The translations under genes were made by a program, and so were the position numbers. Of a DNA stretch of 55,257 nucleotides, positions 38,564 through 47,443 are shown in pieces (the first letter of the stretch is position 1; every line of letters begins with the position of its first letter). The notes under the pieces are model-generated. The model saw nothing but the letters and a program-made list of their open reading frames with translations. It was not told where the DNA came from and searched no databases. Origin of the DNA: a virus; IMG/VR virus record IMGVR_UViG_3300050821_001740, positions 1 through 55,257 of that record; one strand, given 5' to 3'.

Positions 38564-41500
38564 GCGCTGGCTCCTTCGGCTCTTCCTTTGGTTCCATCGC
38601 CATCATCATCGTGTGCAGCCCCTTGGCGAAGGTCGCGAACTTGTCGACCGGATCAGCCTCGCTGGCGTCTGCCTTCTGCATGATCGCAAGCACCTTGGCC
38701 TCGAAGTCCTTGTTGATCTTGTCGGTCATCACCGCGCGATCGGCAGTCTTGTCGTTGACCGCCACCATCAGTTTCTGGCGCTCCTGCATGAGCGCTTGGA
38801 TCTGCTGATCCTTCGCCGAGAGAAGCGCCTGGACCTGAGGCGGGATATCCTTGACGTCCGGCGACAACAGGTTCGGCGGCACAGCCTTCGCGAGTCGCGT
38901 CGCGAATTCCTCGGCGCCCGGCCAATCCATGTTCTTGGCGATCAGGTCAGCCACCAGCGTCGCGGTCTGCGGCATCGCCTTGGCGAACGCCATCATGTTC
39001 TCGGCCGCCTCGATCCGCTTGGTCGCGTAGGTTGGGCCGATCGTCACCGTGACGCCGTACTGGCCGTACTTCGGATTGTAGATCTTCTGCACGCCGCCTT
39101 GCGGCTTCTCCGGTGTCGGACCCTGGCGCATCTTGGCAAACGGCTGCGGCGCGTTCGGGTCGATCTTGACGCGCTCCTCGCTGTCGTCCTCGCGCAAGAT
39201 CGTGGCGAGCCGCGGCGTGTCGTAGATATGCGGGATCAGGTCCACGAAGATATCGCCCGTCGTGCGCAGCGAGCGGCCGAGGTTGTCGACGAAATGGAAC
39301 GAGCCCAAGTCGTTGTGCTGGCGGTGCTCGCGAATCGCACGGCCACTTTCGTCGATCAGACGTTCATTCATCGTGGCGTTGAAGACGTCGCGCACGCCGG
39401 TCGTCGCCATCAAGTCCTGCGAAGCCAGCGCGGCCTCGCTGTTCGTGGCGGCGGGCGCACCGGCAAACGGCTGGCGCTGCGGCGGCGGCGCGGGCTTTCC
39501 CGCGATCGTCTCGGGCTTGTAGAGCAACACCGGATAATTCTTGGTGTTCGCCTGACGCCACTCGGCCTCATGGCCCTCGACCTGACCCTCGGCCATGATC
39601 CACGGCGCCTTGGGCTGCAGCGACGTGATTTCGACCCCGAGCGTGTTGTGGGTCGGCACCATCGACCAGCCGGCCAAGAAGAGATGCGACGGCGAGTCGA
39701 TCGCAACGCACTTGACCGGGACCGACGGCACTCGCTCAACCGACTTGATTGCATGGCGTTTCGTGCGGCGACGGTGCTCGACGCGAGGCTTGTCCAGTCG
39801 CTCCCGCTTGCGAGTCAGCCGGAATACGCCATCACCTGCGTAAGCGGAGAACGTGAGCATAGTGGACGACGAGCATTCGTAAGTTCCGCCGTTCGGGAAC
39901 TTCCGCATGTACGCCGCTTTGCGCACAACGTTCGCACGAATTCCAAGCGAGCTAATTAGCTCCTGAAACCCCTCGACCAGCCGCTCATTCGTGTTCACGA
40001 ACGCGCAGGCGTTGCCGTTGCCGATCGTCCCGTCCGTGTCCATCAAACCTTGGAGCAACGCGCGACGCTGACTCTCGGAAGCCCGCAGGTATTGCGCAGG
40101 GATGTGCTTATTGTTGAACACGCCCAACGCCACCAGCTTGGTGCGCAGCCCCGGGATTGAGAACCGCGGCGCCCTCCCGCTGCTTCTACGCGCCTGCCCG
40201 ACGATGTACCCAAGCTCAGCGATGTTGGCGCGCATCTCCTCGATGTCGTGCTCACCGGACGTGATCTCACCGGAGACCGCCGTGCCATCGCCGAGCCAGG
40301 CACCGAGAAGATACGGATGCACCGGCAACTCGGCTTCGGGCAAGTCCAACGGCTGCGCGATCTCAATATAGTGCTTCTTCGGCGTCAGGTCGGCCGTCTT
40401 GACTACCTTATCGGACCAAGACCAGTTGCTTGGGATGCGCTTGCCACGTTCTTGGACCATCCAAGGATGCTCGGCGTCCGCAACGATCGACGTGCCGTCC
40501 GAGAACGTGACCCGGTAACAATCGCGATGCAGGTGGACCGGGCTAACGCCGATGATGGTGGTTGGCTTGCCTTTGTCGTCGAGCAACTGGTCGCCAACTT
40601 TGGCGTCGCGCATCGTGGTCCAGCCTGTCGGCGTGGGGAGAGGCGTGTCCAAGCTGACGGGGCGAAAGAAATTGTACATCAACTGGGCTTGCTTGGCATT
40701 GCGGATGATGCCGCTCAGCTTCTGCTTGCCCTCGACGTTGATCTCCTCGCCGATCACCTTGACGACCGGCAGAAACTTGCCCGGCCAGTCGCGCATCGAC
40801 AGAATCTCGACCGCCGTCATCTTGTACCAGGTGATCTTGCGCTCCATGCTCTCGCGAACACGGATGATATTCACCTGACCATCGGAGATGAGCTTCTTGG
40901 TCTCCTGGCCAAGCTCATCCTCCCAGCCGACATGACCGTTGTCCAAGCCGACCAGCGTGCGCGACTCGCTGCTGACCTCGAAATACTCGGCGACGCGGAT
41001 CGCATCCTTCTCGACCCAATTCTTGATCGGCTCGCCGATGCCGCTCGAGGCCCAATTGATGGTCTGCGCGTCAGGCCACTCGTCCTCGAATTCGTCGCGC
41101 GGGATCATCTCGCTGACGAAGACGAACTTGCCGTCGGCGCCCGTCGGGTCCTGGCAATCGGGATCCCAGTAGACCGTGAACGGATTGGCGATGCGCTTGA
41201 CCCGGATGACCTGGTCGAAGCTGTCGGCCCCCTCGTACTCCGTCGTCACGCGCCACGCGCCGAGACCGCAGCTCACGGCGGTGAAGAACGCCGTGTCATA
41301 GGCGATGTCCGCCACGCTGTCACGCTCGATGGCGCGGATGAGGCCGCCATACATGCGCGCGACTTCGGGATCGCCGCGGTCGCCGACGGGGCTGATCGTG
41401 ATTCCCGGCCGGTTCTGCCGCTGATCGTTCGTGATCTGGTGCACGAAGGTCGGCAGCTTGTTGATGGTCAGGCACGGGCGCTTGTCGAAATTGCGCTGCG

Positions 41501-41903
41501 CCGCGACATCGGCCGGCCACTGGCCCTCACCGGTCAGGAACTTCAGATCGTCGAGCGCGGCCTTGCGGTTTTCGGTCTCGGCCTTGAGCGACTTGTCGAA
41601 GCGCTTGCGGGCGCGCGCCAGGATCTTGTCGGCTTCGAATGCGTCGAGTTCGTCGACCCGCTCCGGCGTCGGATCGTAGGCGAGTTGATCCGTGATGTTG
41701 TCTACGGAGGCCGACAGCGCCGGCTCGCCCGCGTTCATGTCGGGGTTGCGCTTGCGCCGACGCGGCTGGTCGGCAGGATCTTCGCCCTTTGCACCCTTGC
41801 CGCCCTTGCTCAGCGAGGTCGGGGCGACCTTGAGCATCGCGCTGTCTACGCGCGGGAGTTTGATTCGGCCATCATCCTTGGGGGCATCGGGCGACTGTGC
41901 CAA
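38550..41903 (-). CDS. P22-like portal protein interrupted by an intein
   Basis: The precursor has 1117 residues; removal of the 337-residue intein leaves a portal of 780 residues (P22 gp1 is 725). The N-extein has LAYDPTPERVDELD and GEGQWPADVAAQRNFDKRP, then WDPDCQDPTGADGKFVF; the C-extein resumes LGVEITSLQPKAPWI and ends with a long helical barrel part (IQALMQERQKLM). The portal forms the dodecamer for DNA entry. Starts with TTG and follows the upstream stop immediately. Confidence 0.92.
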   Translation of the reverse strand: MAQSPDAPKDDGRIKLPRVDSAMLKVAPTSLSKGGKGAKGEDPADQPRRRKRNPDMNAGEPALSASVDNITDQLAYDPTPERVDELDAFEADKILARARKRFDKSLKAETENRKAALDDLKFLTGEGQWPADVAAQRNFDKRPCLTINKLPTFVHQITNDQRQNRPGITISPVGDRGDPEVARMYGGLIRAIERDSVADIAYDTAFFTAVSCGLGAWRVTTEYEGADSFDQVIRVKRIANPFTVYWDPDCQDPTGADGKFVFVSEMIPRDEFEDEWPDAQTINWASSGIGEPIKNWVEKDAIRVAEYFEVSSESRTLVGLDNGHVGWEDELGQETKKLISDGQVNIIRVRESMERKITWYKMTAVEILSMRDWPGKFLPVVKVIGEEINVEGKQKLSGIIRNAKQAQLMYNFFRPVSLDTPLPTPTGWTTMRDAKVGDQLLDDKGKPTTIIGVSPVHLHRDCYRVTFSDGTSIVADAEHPWMVQERGKRIPSNWSWSDKVVKTADLTPKKHYIEIAQPLDLPEAELPVHPYLLGAWLGDGTAVSGEITSGEHDIEEMRANIAELGYIVGQARRSSGRAPRFSIPGLRTKLVALGVFNNKHIPAQYLRASESQRRALLQGLMDTDGTIGNGNACAFVNTNERLVEGFQELISSLGIRANVVRKAAYMRKFPNGGTYECSSSTMLTFSAYAGDGVFRLTRKRERLDKPRVEHRRRTKRHAIKSVERVPSVPVKCVAIDSPSHLFLAGWSMVPTHNTLGVEITSLQPKAPWIMAEGQVEGHEAEWRQANTKNYPVLLYKPETIAGKPAPPPQRQPFAGAPAATNSEAALASQDLMATTGVRDVFNATMNERLIDESGRAIREHRQHNDLGSFHFVDNLGRSLRTTGDIFVDLIPHIYDTPRLATILREDDSEERVKIDPNAPQPFAKMRQGPTPEKPQGGVQKIYNPKYGQYGVTVTIGPTYATKRIEAAENMMAFAKAMPQTATLVADLIAKNMDWPGAEEFATRLAKAVPPNLLSPDVKDIPPQVQALLSAKDQQIQALMQERQKLMVAVNDKTADRAVMTDKINKDFEAKVLAIMQKADASEADPVDKFATFAKGLHTMMMAMEPKEEPKEPAHGGK
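39645..40655 (-). mobile_element. Intein with LAGLIDADG homing endonuclease in the portal gene
   Basis: 337 residues (precursor 417-753). Starts with Ser (SLDTPLPTPTGW, block A), block B has DGTSIVADAEHPWMV, and the two LAGLIDADG dodecapeptides are LLGAWLGDGTA and LLQGLMDTDGTI with Asp. It ends CVAIDSPSHLFLAGW (block F) and MVPTHN with the +1 residue Thr (block G), so splicing should be by the Ser1/His-Asn/Thr+1 route. The insertion is in the conserved helix just before the QPKAPW segment. Confidence 0.93.
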
Positions 41904-42395
41904 TTACAGCCTGAGCAATCTCTGGAGCCATGAGCGCGGCCGAACAGCTAGTGCCGCCGCAACGGCCTTCTCGACCGACGCCGCTACTTCAGCGCGCACC
42001 CACGGCTTGATCTGGTTCAGCGCGAAATCCAACCGCTGTTGCATGCGCAGCTCGGCGCCTTCCAATTCGTCGATCGCTTTCGCGAACTCCTTCTCCTTCT
42101 CGGCAAGACGCTTAGTGACCCTGTCCACGGCGCCCGACACTGCCTGATCGGCCTTCTCTGTCGCATTCGACGTGATGAAGGCGAACGGGTCCGGCGTGCC
42201 CGGCAACTCATAGCCTTTGGACCGATACTCAAGCTCCTGATCGCGGTCGTTGACGATGACCGGTGGAAACCGATTGGGCTCTTCGGGCGTGCAGGCCGGA
42301 TGCTGCATGTAGAGCGGATACCGCGGCGATATGATCGCAGGGACACCGTTCTTACGCCGTCTGGTCGGCTTCGCCTTCTCTAAATCGGTCATCAT
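41904..42395 (-). CDS. Protein with one YP-HP-RFPPV-KGY module next to portal
   Basis: 163 residues from the ATG at 42395 (GGGAG upstream). YPLYMQHP, NRFPPVIVNDRDQE and YRSKGYELPGTPDP match the module repeated in the protein at 29278-30171. A long coiled coil follows (AVDRVTKRLAEKEKEFAKAI) and the C-terminus ends WLQRLLRL, perhaps membrane-binding. Possibly a structural or assembly cofactor of the portal. Confidence 0.55.
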   Translation of the reverse strand: MMTDLEKAKPTRRRKNGVPAIISPRYPLYMQHPACTPEEPNRFPPVIVNDRDQELEYRSKGYELPGTPDPFAFITSNATEKADQAVSGAVDRVTKRLAEKEKEFAKAIDELEGAELRMQQRLDFALNQIKPWVRAEVAASVEKAVAAALAVRPRSWLQRLLRL

Positions 42396-42409
42396 TTCCG
42401 CTCCCACGG

Positions 42410-42712
42410 TTACGCCTCATTCGTCCACTGCGACTCGAACACGGCCTCCTGCGCCGCCCGCGATGCCTCGGCCTCGAGCACGGCCGCATCGACGCGGTCC
42501 TCGTCGATCTCGACCTCGCCCGGGTCATAGCCGGCGTTCATGCATTCCTCGATCTGATCGAGAACGGCATTGCGCACGGCGCGCCACTGCCGGCCGTTGC
42601 GCGTCGGCACGGTGGCGAAGAACTCCTGACGATCCTTGTCGAACATGCTGAGCCGTGCCACGTCGGCGTCGTGCACCAGGCTATAATAACGGTACTCCTG
42701 ATAACTGAGCAT
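42410..42712 (-). CDS. Hypothetical acidic protein in head region
   Basis: 100 residues from the ATG at 42712, which shares a base with the upstream TGA (TGATG). Acidic, with DADVARLSMFDKDRQEFFATV and VEIDEDRVDAAVLEAEASRA. No family recognised. Confidence 0.55.
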   Translation of the reverse strand: MLSYQEYRYYSLVHDADVARLSMFDKDRQEFFATVPTRNGRQWRAVRNAVLDQIEECMNAGYDPGEVEIDEDRVDAAVLEAEASRAAQEAVFESQWTNEA

Positions 42713-43062
42713 CAGGCGCACATCACGCAGGACAGCGCAGCGCCGCCGGTGACCTGCGTGACGAAGGCCGCGAAATACTGACAGGGCGCCGTGACGGACG
42801 ATATCGTGGTCGCGGCCTGCGGGCCGGTGCCCGTGGAAATCGTCGTGACCGTGCCGAAGTTGACGCCGTCATTCGATCCCACGACAACCACGGTGCCGCC
42901 GACCGATGCGCCGAGGCCTTTCGCCGTCACCTGGAAGCTCGGGTTCTGCGGCAAGCCGCCGAGGCCCTGCGCGCCCGCCTGCACCGTCGGGTTGGTCGAT
43001 GACGCGACTGCCGCGATGGTCTGCGTCGTCGTCACGCCGCTGATGAGGGTGTATGCGGTCAT
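42712..43062 (-). CDS. Beta-rich small virion-region protein
   Basis: 116 residues, Thr/Gly/Val-rich with strands (GTVVVVGSNDGVNFGTVTT, FQVTAKGLGASVGGTVVVV). Resembles small fibre-head or decoration domains of phage. Function inferred from composition only. Ends with CVMCA. Confidence 0.5.
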   Translation of the reverse strand: MTAYTLISGVTTTQTIAAVASSTNPTVQAGAQGLGGLPQNPSFQVTAKGLGASVGGTVVVVGSNDGVNFGTVTTISTGTGPQAATTISSVTAPCQYFAAFVTQVTGGAALSCVMCA

Positions 43063-43284
43063 CTAGTTCGCCATCGCCTTCTTGATGTGCCAGTCGAGCA
43101 ATTCCACGAACTCTTCGGCCATGGTCATCACCGTGGCCTCGTCGTGGCCCTGCGACCGGATGAAGTTTACATAGGAGCCGAGCACGATGTTTTGAGCGTG
43201 CGGCCCGGGATCGTTGACGAACATGCGGCGCGCGGTGTGGAAGAACCGCAGAGCGTCGTCATCGCATGTGGCGGCGATATTCAT
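43063..43284 (-). CDS. Hypothetical helical protein
   Basis: 73 residues from the ATG at 43284. Contains FFHTARRMFVNDPGPHAQNIV and a C-terminal acidic helix FVELLDWHIKKAMAN. The upstream ORF extension is in the neighbour gene. No family recognised. Confidence 0.55.
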   Translation of the reverse strand: MNIAATCDDDALRFFHTARRMFVNDPGPHAQNIVLGSYVNFIRSQGHDEATVMTMAEEFVELLDWHIKKAMAN

Positions 43285-43463
43285 CGGGCAAGCATCCACA
43301 CCGCGATGAACGGCGCCTGGATAACCAGCGCCCAGCAAAACGCCTTACAGCCCTTCCACCACAAATGGACTTGCCACGCGTCCATCGCGTGCGCGAGTTC
43401 CTTGGCGGTGTGCCAATCCTTGATTTCAGACCAGGACTGGCGCCGGTATTCGTCGATATTCAT
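43281..43463 (-). CDS. Small membrane-anchored protein
   Basis: 60 residues from the ATG at 43463. N-terminal polar helix then a membrane helix (AFCWALVIQAPFIAVWML). Overlaps both neighbours by four bases. Function unknown. Confidence 0.5.
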   Translation of the reverse strand: MNIDEYRRQSWSEIKDWHTAKELAHAMDAWQVHLWWKGCKAFCWALVIQAPFIAVWMLAR

Positions 43464-43717
43464 GAGCCCACAATCTCGATCGTCCGAACCATCGGCGGAT
43501 TGGCAGCGAAGAATGTCCGCGCCTGGATGCCGACTACGGCATCGATGACGCTGGGCCGCGGCATGCCGATGCGATGCTGGTAAGCGATGTACGCCGTACT
43601 CTCGCGCCAGCCCGAAACCGCAACCGAATATGTGACCAGCTCGGCGAGCGCGCGCATGTAGTTCTCGTGCGCTTCGTCGCGCGTGACGCCGTTGACGGTG
43701 GCGAGGTGTGGGGTCAC
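43460..43717 (-). CDS. Hypothetical protein
   Basis: 85 residues. N-terminal helix (HENYMRALAELVTYSVAV) and a C-terminal strand part (ARTFFAANPPMVRTIEIVG). No catalytic motif. Overlaps neighbours by four bases at both ends. Confidence 0.5.
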   Translation of the reverse strand: MTPHLATVNGVTRDEAHENYMRALAELVTYSVAVSGWRESTAYIAYQHRIGMPRPSVIDAVVGIQARTFFAANPPMVRTIEIVGS

Positions 43718-44280
43718 GTGCGATCCACGGCGCGCTGAAGCGCCGCGCCAGTGTAGTTTCGTTCTCCACGCAGGCGCTTCTTCTCGCTCATCTGCGCCGG
43801 ACCTTTTTCGACCACGTCGAAGCGCAGCACAAACGATGCGGGGCCAGTCACGAATTCATCTGCGCTCACGTCATATAAGCGCTCATTCTTCAGCCATGTC
43901 GCATGGACCGGCTGGTGGATGTGCATTTTCGTGCAGACACCACGCATCGCAACGCCGGCATGACGGCCCATCGCCACCTGATCGCAGCCCTTCGGCAATT
44001 CGAGATCATCGTTGATCAGCTTCACGCCGGGCGGCAACTTATCGGCCAAGGCCGCAGTCATCGGCTGCGTGATATCACGCACGATGTGCTCCGCCGGTTT
44101 GTCCAGCCAGTCAGATCGCACGGGGATCGCGACCGCGAATTGCGCCTTACCGTACCGCGTGAATGGCTCTTTAGCCCCGCACAGATCATCGATCATGACG
44201 CGCTGCAGGACAAAGCGCTTCGCCATATTGGCGACCAGCAACGCCGCAGCTTCGTTGACGGCCTCTTGGAACTTGGTCAC
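43714..44280 (-). CDS. Hypothetical soluble protein of packaging region, GTG start
   Basis: 188 residues from GTG 44280 (GTGA overlap with the upstream stop). Contains FAVAIPVRSDWLDKPAEHI and PPGVKLINDDLELPKGCDQVA and VMIDDLCGAKEPF. Length and place near the terminase might indicate a head-assembly factor. No motif identified. Longer upstream frames run through other genes and are rejected. Confidence 0.55.
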   Translation of the reverse strand: MTKFQEAVNEAAALLVANMAKRFVLQRVMIDDLCGAKEPFTRYGKAQFAVAIPVRSDWLDKPAEHIVRDITQPMTAALADKLPPGVKLINDDLELPKGCDQVAMGRHAGVAMRGVCTKMHIHQPVHATWLKNERLYDVSADEFVTGPASFVLRFDVVEKGPAQMSEKKRLRGERNYTGAALQRAVDRT

Positions 44281-44423
44281 GCCTTGAACTTTCGCGTCGT
44301 CACGCTCGGCTCGACCGGCTTCTTGGCGGCGCCAACACGCGGGCCAGCGATGGCCTTGGTGCCGCCGGCCGTGCCGGTCAGCGGCTTGGTCTTGAGCTTG
44401 CGCGGATGCGCGGCGCGCTTCAC
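44277..44423 (-). CDS. Small basic protein, GTG start
   Basis: 48 residues, Lys/Arg/Thr-rich (KRAAHPRKLKTKPLTG then GAAKKPVEPSVTTRKFK). Probably disordered, possibly DNA-binding. GTG overlaps the upstream TGA. Confidence 0.45.
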   Translation of the reverse strand: MKRAAHPRKLKTKPLTGTAGGTKAIAGPRVGAAKKPVEPSVTTRKFKA

Positions 44424-44557
44424 GACTTCTTCCCCTTGGCGCGGCGCTGCGTGTTGAGCGCGATCGCAACCGCCTGGCGCTGTGGCCGGCCCGCCTTCAT
44501 CTCCGTCTTGATGTTCTCGCCGACGGCCTTCTTGCTGGCGGATTTCTTGAGCGGCAT
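44420..44557 (-). CDS. Small phage protein, MPLKKSASKKAVGENI type
   Basis: 45 residues with a KK-rich N-terminus and the segment VGENIKTEMKAGRP followed by QAVAIALNTQRRAKGKKS. The same pattern is common as a small hypothetical protein in phage structural regions. Function unknown. Confidence 0.6.
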   Translation of the reverse strand: MPLKKSASKKAVGENIKTEMKAGRPQRQAVAIALNTQRRAKGKKS

Positions 44558-44566
44558 TGCGACCTC

Positions 44567-44746
44567 CTAGAAACCGAGCCGCATGCCGGGCGCGGCAGAG
44601 ATGCCCTTGAACCGACTGTTGCGCTTGCGCTTCGTGCTGCCCGTGCTGGCCTTGAGCGTGCGCGGCAATTGCCACTTGTCGGGCGTCAAGCGCACCAGCA
44701 AGTCGGGAGGCACCGGCACGTCAGCGACGCTGGGGTACTTGGCCAC
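44567..44746 (-). CDS. Small hypothetical protein, GTG start
   Basis: 59 residues. VAKYPSVADVPVPPDLLVRL then DKWQLPRTLKASTGSTKRK, with a basic C-terminus. GTG shares a base with the upstream TAG. No family recognised. Confidence 0.45.
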   Translation of the reverse strand: MAKYPSVADVPVPPDLLVRLTPDKWQLPRTLKASTGSTKRKRNSRFKGISAAPGMRLGF

Positions 44747-44883
44747 TAGCGCCCCTTCTTCTTCACCGCCGGAATCGGCGGGTTCTTCTTCGTGCCCGAG
44801 TTCATGCCCTTGGCCGCGGGCCTGCCCTTCGGTGCACCCTTGCCGCCCGGCTCTTGATCGGGATAGTCCGCCTTGACGGTCAT
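44746..44883 (-). CDS. Small basic hypothetical protein
   Basis: 45 residues, basic and Gly/Pro-rich (GGKGAPKGRPAAKGMNSG). Probably disordered; overlaps both neighbours. Function unknown. Confidence 0.45.
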   Translation of the reverse strand: MTVKADYPDQEPGGKGAPKGRPAAKGMNSGTKKNPPIPAVKKKGR

Positions 44884-45272
44884 GGCGCGGGCTCCTCGGC
44901 AACAGGCTCTTCCTCGGCCGGCGATGGCGCCTCGGGCTTCTGCTCCGTGAGTTCGGTGTTCGTCGGCTCGAAATTCTGCACCGGCGGCGTGGCACCAAGC
45001 GCGGTATGACGCTGCATGTCGGCGAGCGCGATCACCGCGCAGTCGCGCACCGGCGCAAGCATCGCCTTGAGTTCTTCGAACTGCGCATCGCTCAACATCG
45101 TCGCCTTCTCCTGGAATGTTGCGCTGAATGACCGCTGCACCGCGTCGAAGGCTGCAGCCACGCGAGACTGGCAATCGGCAAACCGCCCGGCTGCGTCCAT
45201 GGTGTTGGCGTGGCTGAGCGAATCCTCGGCCATCTCGAGCTCCGCGAGCGCCGCCTTCAGATCTTCATACAT
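44880..45272 (-). CDS. Helical packaging-region protein
   Basis: 130 residues from the ATG at 45272. Almost entirely helical (LKAALAELEMAEDSLSH, AAAFDAVQRSFSATFQEK, EELKAMLAPVRD) with an acidic Pro-rich tail. Resembles small head-assembly or DNA-packaging accessory proteins by composition only. Confidence 0.55.
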   Translation of the reverse strand: MYEDLKAALAELEMAEDSLSHANTMDAAGRFADCQSRVAAAFDAVQRSFSATFQEKATMLSDAQFEELKAMLAPVRDCAVIALADMQRHTALGATPPVQNFEPTNTELTEQKPEAPSPAEEEPVAEEPAP

Positions 45273-45274
45273 GG

Positions 45275-45475
45275 CTAGCGCCGCCACGGGCCAGGCATGA
45301 CGACGGGCCGATCGCCGAGCTTGTCGGGTACGATCGGCTTGCCGATACCGCACGTGTTGATATCGGGCCCGCGTTTGGTCGGCGGCGCATACTTCATCTG
45401 GCGCTGCGTCGGATAGCCGGTGAAATTGCCGCTGTCGCCGTCGCGCGGGTCGGGCTTGTCGTTGTTGATCGCCAT
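45275..45475 (-). CDS. Small hypothetical protein next to terminase
   Basis: 66 residues, polar, with DKPDPRDGDSGNFTGYPTQR and CGIGKPIVPDKLG. Starts ten bases after the terminase stop, GGAG present upstream. No family recognised. Confidence 0.5.
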   Translation of the reverse strand: MAINNDKPDPRDGDSGNFTGYPTQRQMKYAPPTKRGPDINTCGIGKPIVPDKLGDRPVVMPGPWRR

Positions 45476-45485
45476 GAGGAGACTC

Positions 45486-46793
45486 CTAGCTTGCCATCCA
45501 GGCGGTGTCGCTGGCATTGCCGCCGGTCATGCGCGCGCGCTCGGACCGATCGTTGAGTTGATCGCGGCGCGGCGCCGACAGGCGATGGCCGACCGCGAGA
45601 TACCGAAATGCCGATGCCCCATGCGACGACCAGTCATGATAGGGCGCGGTCGAAAACACCTTGCGCTTTTCGTCCCAGGTCTTGCGATACGACGCTAGCG
45701 CTAGCCGGCCGCGTTCCGTGCGATTGCGATCGAACCAGCACTTGGCAATGAATGGGCGCACCACGTCGATGCCGTCGGCAAGCCCGATGTTCGGCACGGT
45801 CATGAACCGGATGCCGAGCGTCGCTGCGGTTTCCAGTCGCGACTTGCCGGTGCCCAGCTCACGCACCGCGATATCGTGCGGCGCATTGTGCTTGCCGTAG
45901 ACGTATCCGCGGTCCTGCAGCACGCGCGCGTAATGTGGCAAACCTTCGCCGCTGTTTTCGTAGTAGTCGATGACGTGGACCTCGCGGCCGACATTCTGCG
46001 TGAACCAGATCGCCGTCGCATCGGCTACGCCAAGATCCCACCACGTATCAACCGCGATCTCGGGCTGATAGGGCACGCCCGTCACGCGCTGGTCCTTGTC
46101 GGTCTTCGTCATCTCACGGCCCCAGTAAGAGCCGACCACGCTGGCCTCGAAGCTGCACTCAAACTCGGCGAGATATTGCTCTTCCGACATCTCTCGCCGC
46201 GCGTCCGCGAGTTCGCGCGCCGGCAGCAAGCCGGTCTCCGACGCCGGCAGGCGCAGCGCGAACCACTCGGGGCTGTTCTGGGCCCTCTCCCACATCTCGG
46301 CGAAGTGGTTGAGCCCCTTCGGGGTGCCGATGAAGATCGCCCAGCCGGTGCGATCGGCGAGCGCCGGGCGGATGACCTCTTGCCAAGCACGCGGGTCCAT
46401 GTCGCCATATTCATCGAGCACGACACCATCAAGATAGATGCCGCGCAGGCGTTCGTAATTGTCGCCACCGTAGAGCCGCACACGTCGGCCGCCCGGTAGA
46501 TCGATGTGCAGTTCGGACTCGTTCTTCTGCACGCCAGGGATATTGGCGGTATAAGCTTTCAAGTAGTTCCAAGCCACGTCCTTGGCCTGGCTGAAGAACG
46601 GCGCGACATAGGCGAAGCGCGGCTCAGGTCTATCGCAGCGAATGGCGGCGTCGATCAGGTCGTTGATACATGCGACTGTCTTGCCGCATCGACGGTGCGC
46701 GACCGTGACGGCCCACCGCTGCGATCTCTGGTGAAGGCTGTAGAATTGCGGGCGAGCGACGTAGCCGGTCGCTACCCTATTTGTCTTCGCCAC
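45486..46793 (-). CDS. terL: Terminase large subunit
   Basis: 435 residues. Walker A HRRCGKT (33-39), Walker B VVLDEY (124-129), coupling motif TPKGLNH, and a C-terminal RNase H-like nuclease with DLGVADATAIWF. It drives DNA into the prohead through the portal and cuts concatemers. Overlaps the small-subunit-like gene by 17 bases. Confidence 0.92.
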   Translation of the reverse strand: MAKTNRVATGYVARPQFYSLHQRSQRWAVTVAHRRCGKTVACINDLIDAAIRCDRPEPRFAYVAPFFSQAKDVAWNYLKAYTANIPGVQKNESELHIDLPGGRRVRLYGGDNYERLRGIYLDGVVLDEYGDMDPRAWQEVIRPALADRTGWAIFIGTPKGLNHFAEMWERAQNSPEWFALRLPASETGLLPARELADARREMSEEQYLAEFECSFEASVVGSYWGREMTKTDKDQRVTGVPYQPEIAVDTWWDLGVADATAIWFTQNVGREVHVIDYYENSGEGLPHYARVLQDRGYVYGKHNAPHDIAVRELGTGKSRLETAATLGIRFMTVPNIGLADGIDVVRPFIAKCWFDRNRTERGRLALASYRKTWDEKRKVFSTAPYHDWSSHGASAFRYLAVGHRLSAPRRDQLNDRSERARMTGGNASDTAWMAS

Positions 46794-47034
46794 GCGGGAC
46801 GCCGGTGACGATTAGGACCGGGCCGCCGCCTTCCCCGGTCACCTGTAGGGGGAGCACTTTGCCGAGCAAGGCCATGAACGCCGCCGGGCTTTCATTGGCT
46901 TGCCTCTGCAAGTATGCAACGCCGCCAGCACCAGCAAGCGCCTCTAGGATCATCTCCTTGAGCGCTGCCGACGTTTGATTCGGGGCGCCCTTTTTACGGC
47001 CCCCGAGTTTTTTGTGCCCTTTGGCGAACGCCAT
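46777..47034 (-). CDS. Terminase small-subunit-like protein
   Basis: 85 residues. FAKGHKKLGGRKKGAPNQTS is a short basic arm seen in small terminase-like (DUF5681-type) phage proteins, followed by helical ALKEMILEALAGAGG. It is shorter than classical small terminases but its place before the large subunit supports DNA recognition. Confidence 0.65.
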   Translation of the reverse strand: MAFAKGHKKLGGRKKGAPNQTSAALKEMILEALAGAGGVAYLQRQANESPAAFMALLGKVLPLQVTGEGGGPVLIVTGVPRGEDK

Positions 47035-47060
47035 ACTAATTCACACCAATTTCGTGTTGT

Positions 47061-47387
47061 TTACTCCAGCGAGCCCGGCGGACGGCGCGACAGGCCGTGC
47101 GCATCGACCGGCGCGCTGGTGCCGATCTTGAACTTGGATGGCCCTGGACGGCTACCGCTGCCAACCGAGGTTGACTGCATTGCAGCCACGCCATCCTCGG
47201 ACTGGTTGGCGATCGTCGGGCTCGGCGAGATGCCGGCGCCGTTGGTCTGCGTGGGCTGGGTCATCCCCATGGCGCGCATCTGTTCGGCGTCCTGGCGCGA
47301 GGCGACGGTGTCGCGGCCCATGCCGGTGCCGGACGAACCGGTGCCCTTGGGGCCCATACCGTTCTGACGATACTGCGGATTGACCAT
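47061..47387 (-). CDS. Low-complexity hypothetical protein before terminase
   Basis: 108 residues, Gly/Ser/Thr/Gln-rich (GTGSSGTGMGRD, SVGSGSRPGPSK). Probably disordered. Starts at 47387. No known domain. May be a packaging helper or virion linker. Confidence 0.5.
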   Translation of the reverse strand: MVNPQYRQNGMGPKGTGSSGTGMGRDTVASRQDAEQMRAMGMTQPTQTNGAGISPSPTIANQSEDGVAAMQSTSVGSGSRPGPSKFKIGTSAPVDAHGLSRRPPGSLE

Positions 47388-47443
47388 GTGCGGGGCGCTC
47401 CTCTCGGGAGGGGTTGCGTGTCGGGGTGTTCGGCAAAGGCGCG

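Noticed and set aside
37842-39959. Long rightward open frame of 705 codons opposite the portal and its neighbours
   Set aside because: It is antisense to clearly recognised portal, intein and neighbour genes; His/Arg-rich composition is typical of a shadow frame in GC-rich DNA.
40248-41933. Long rightward open frame of 561 codons opposite the portal
   Set aside because: Antisense shadow of the portal and intein; composition is Arg/Asp/Leu-rich with no domain.
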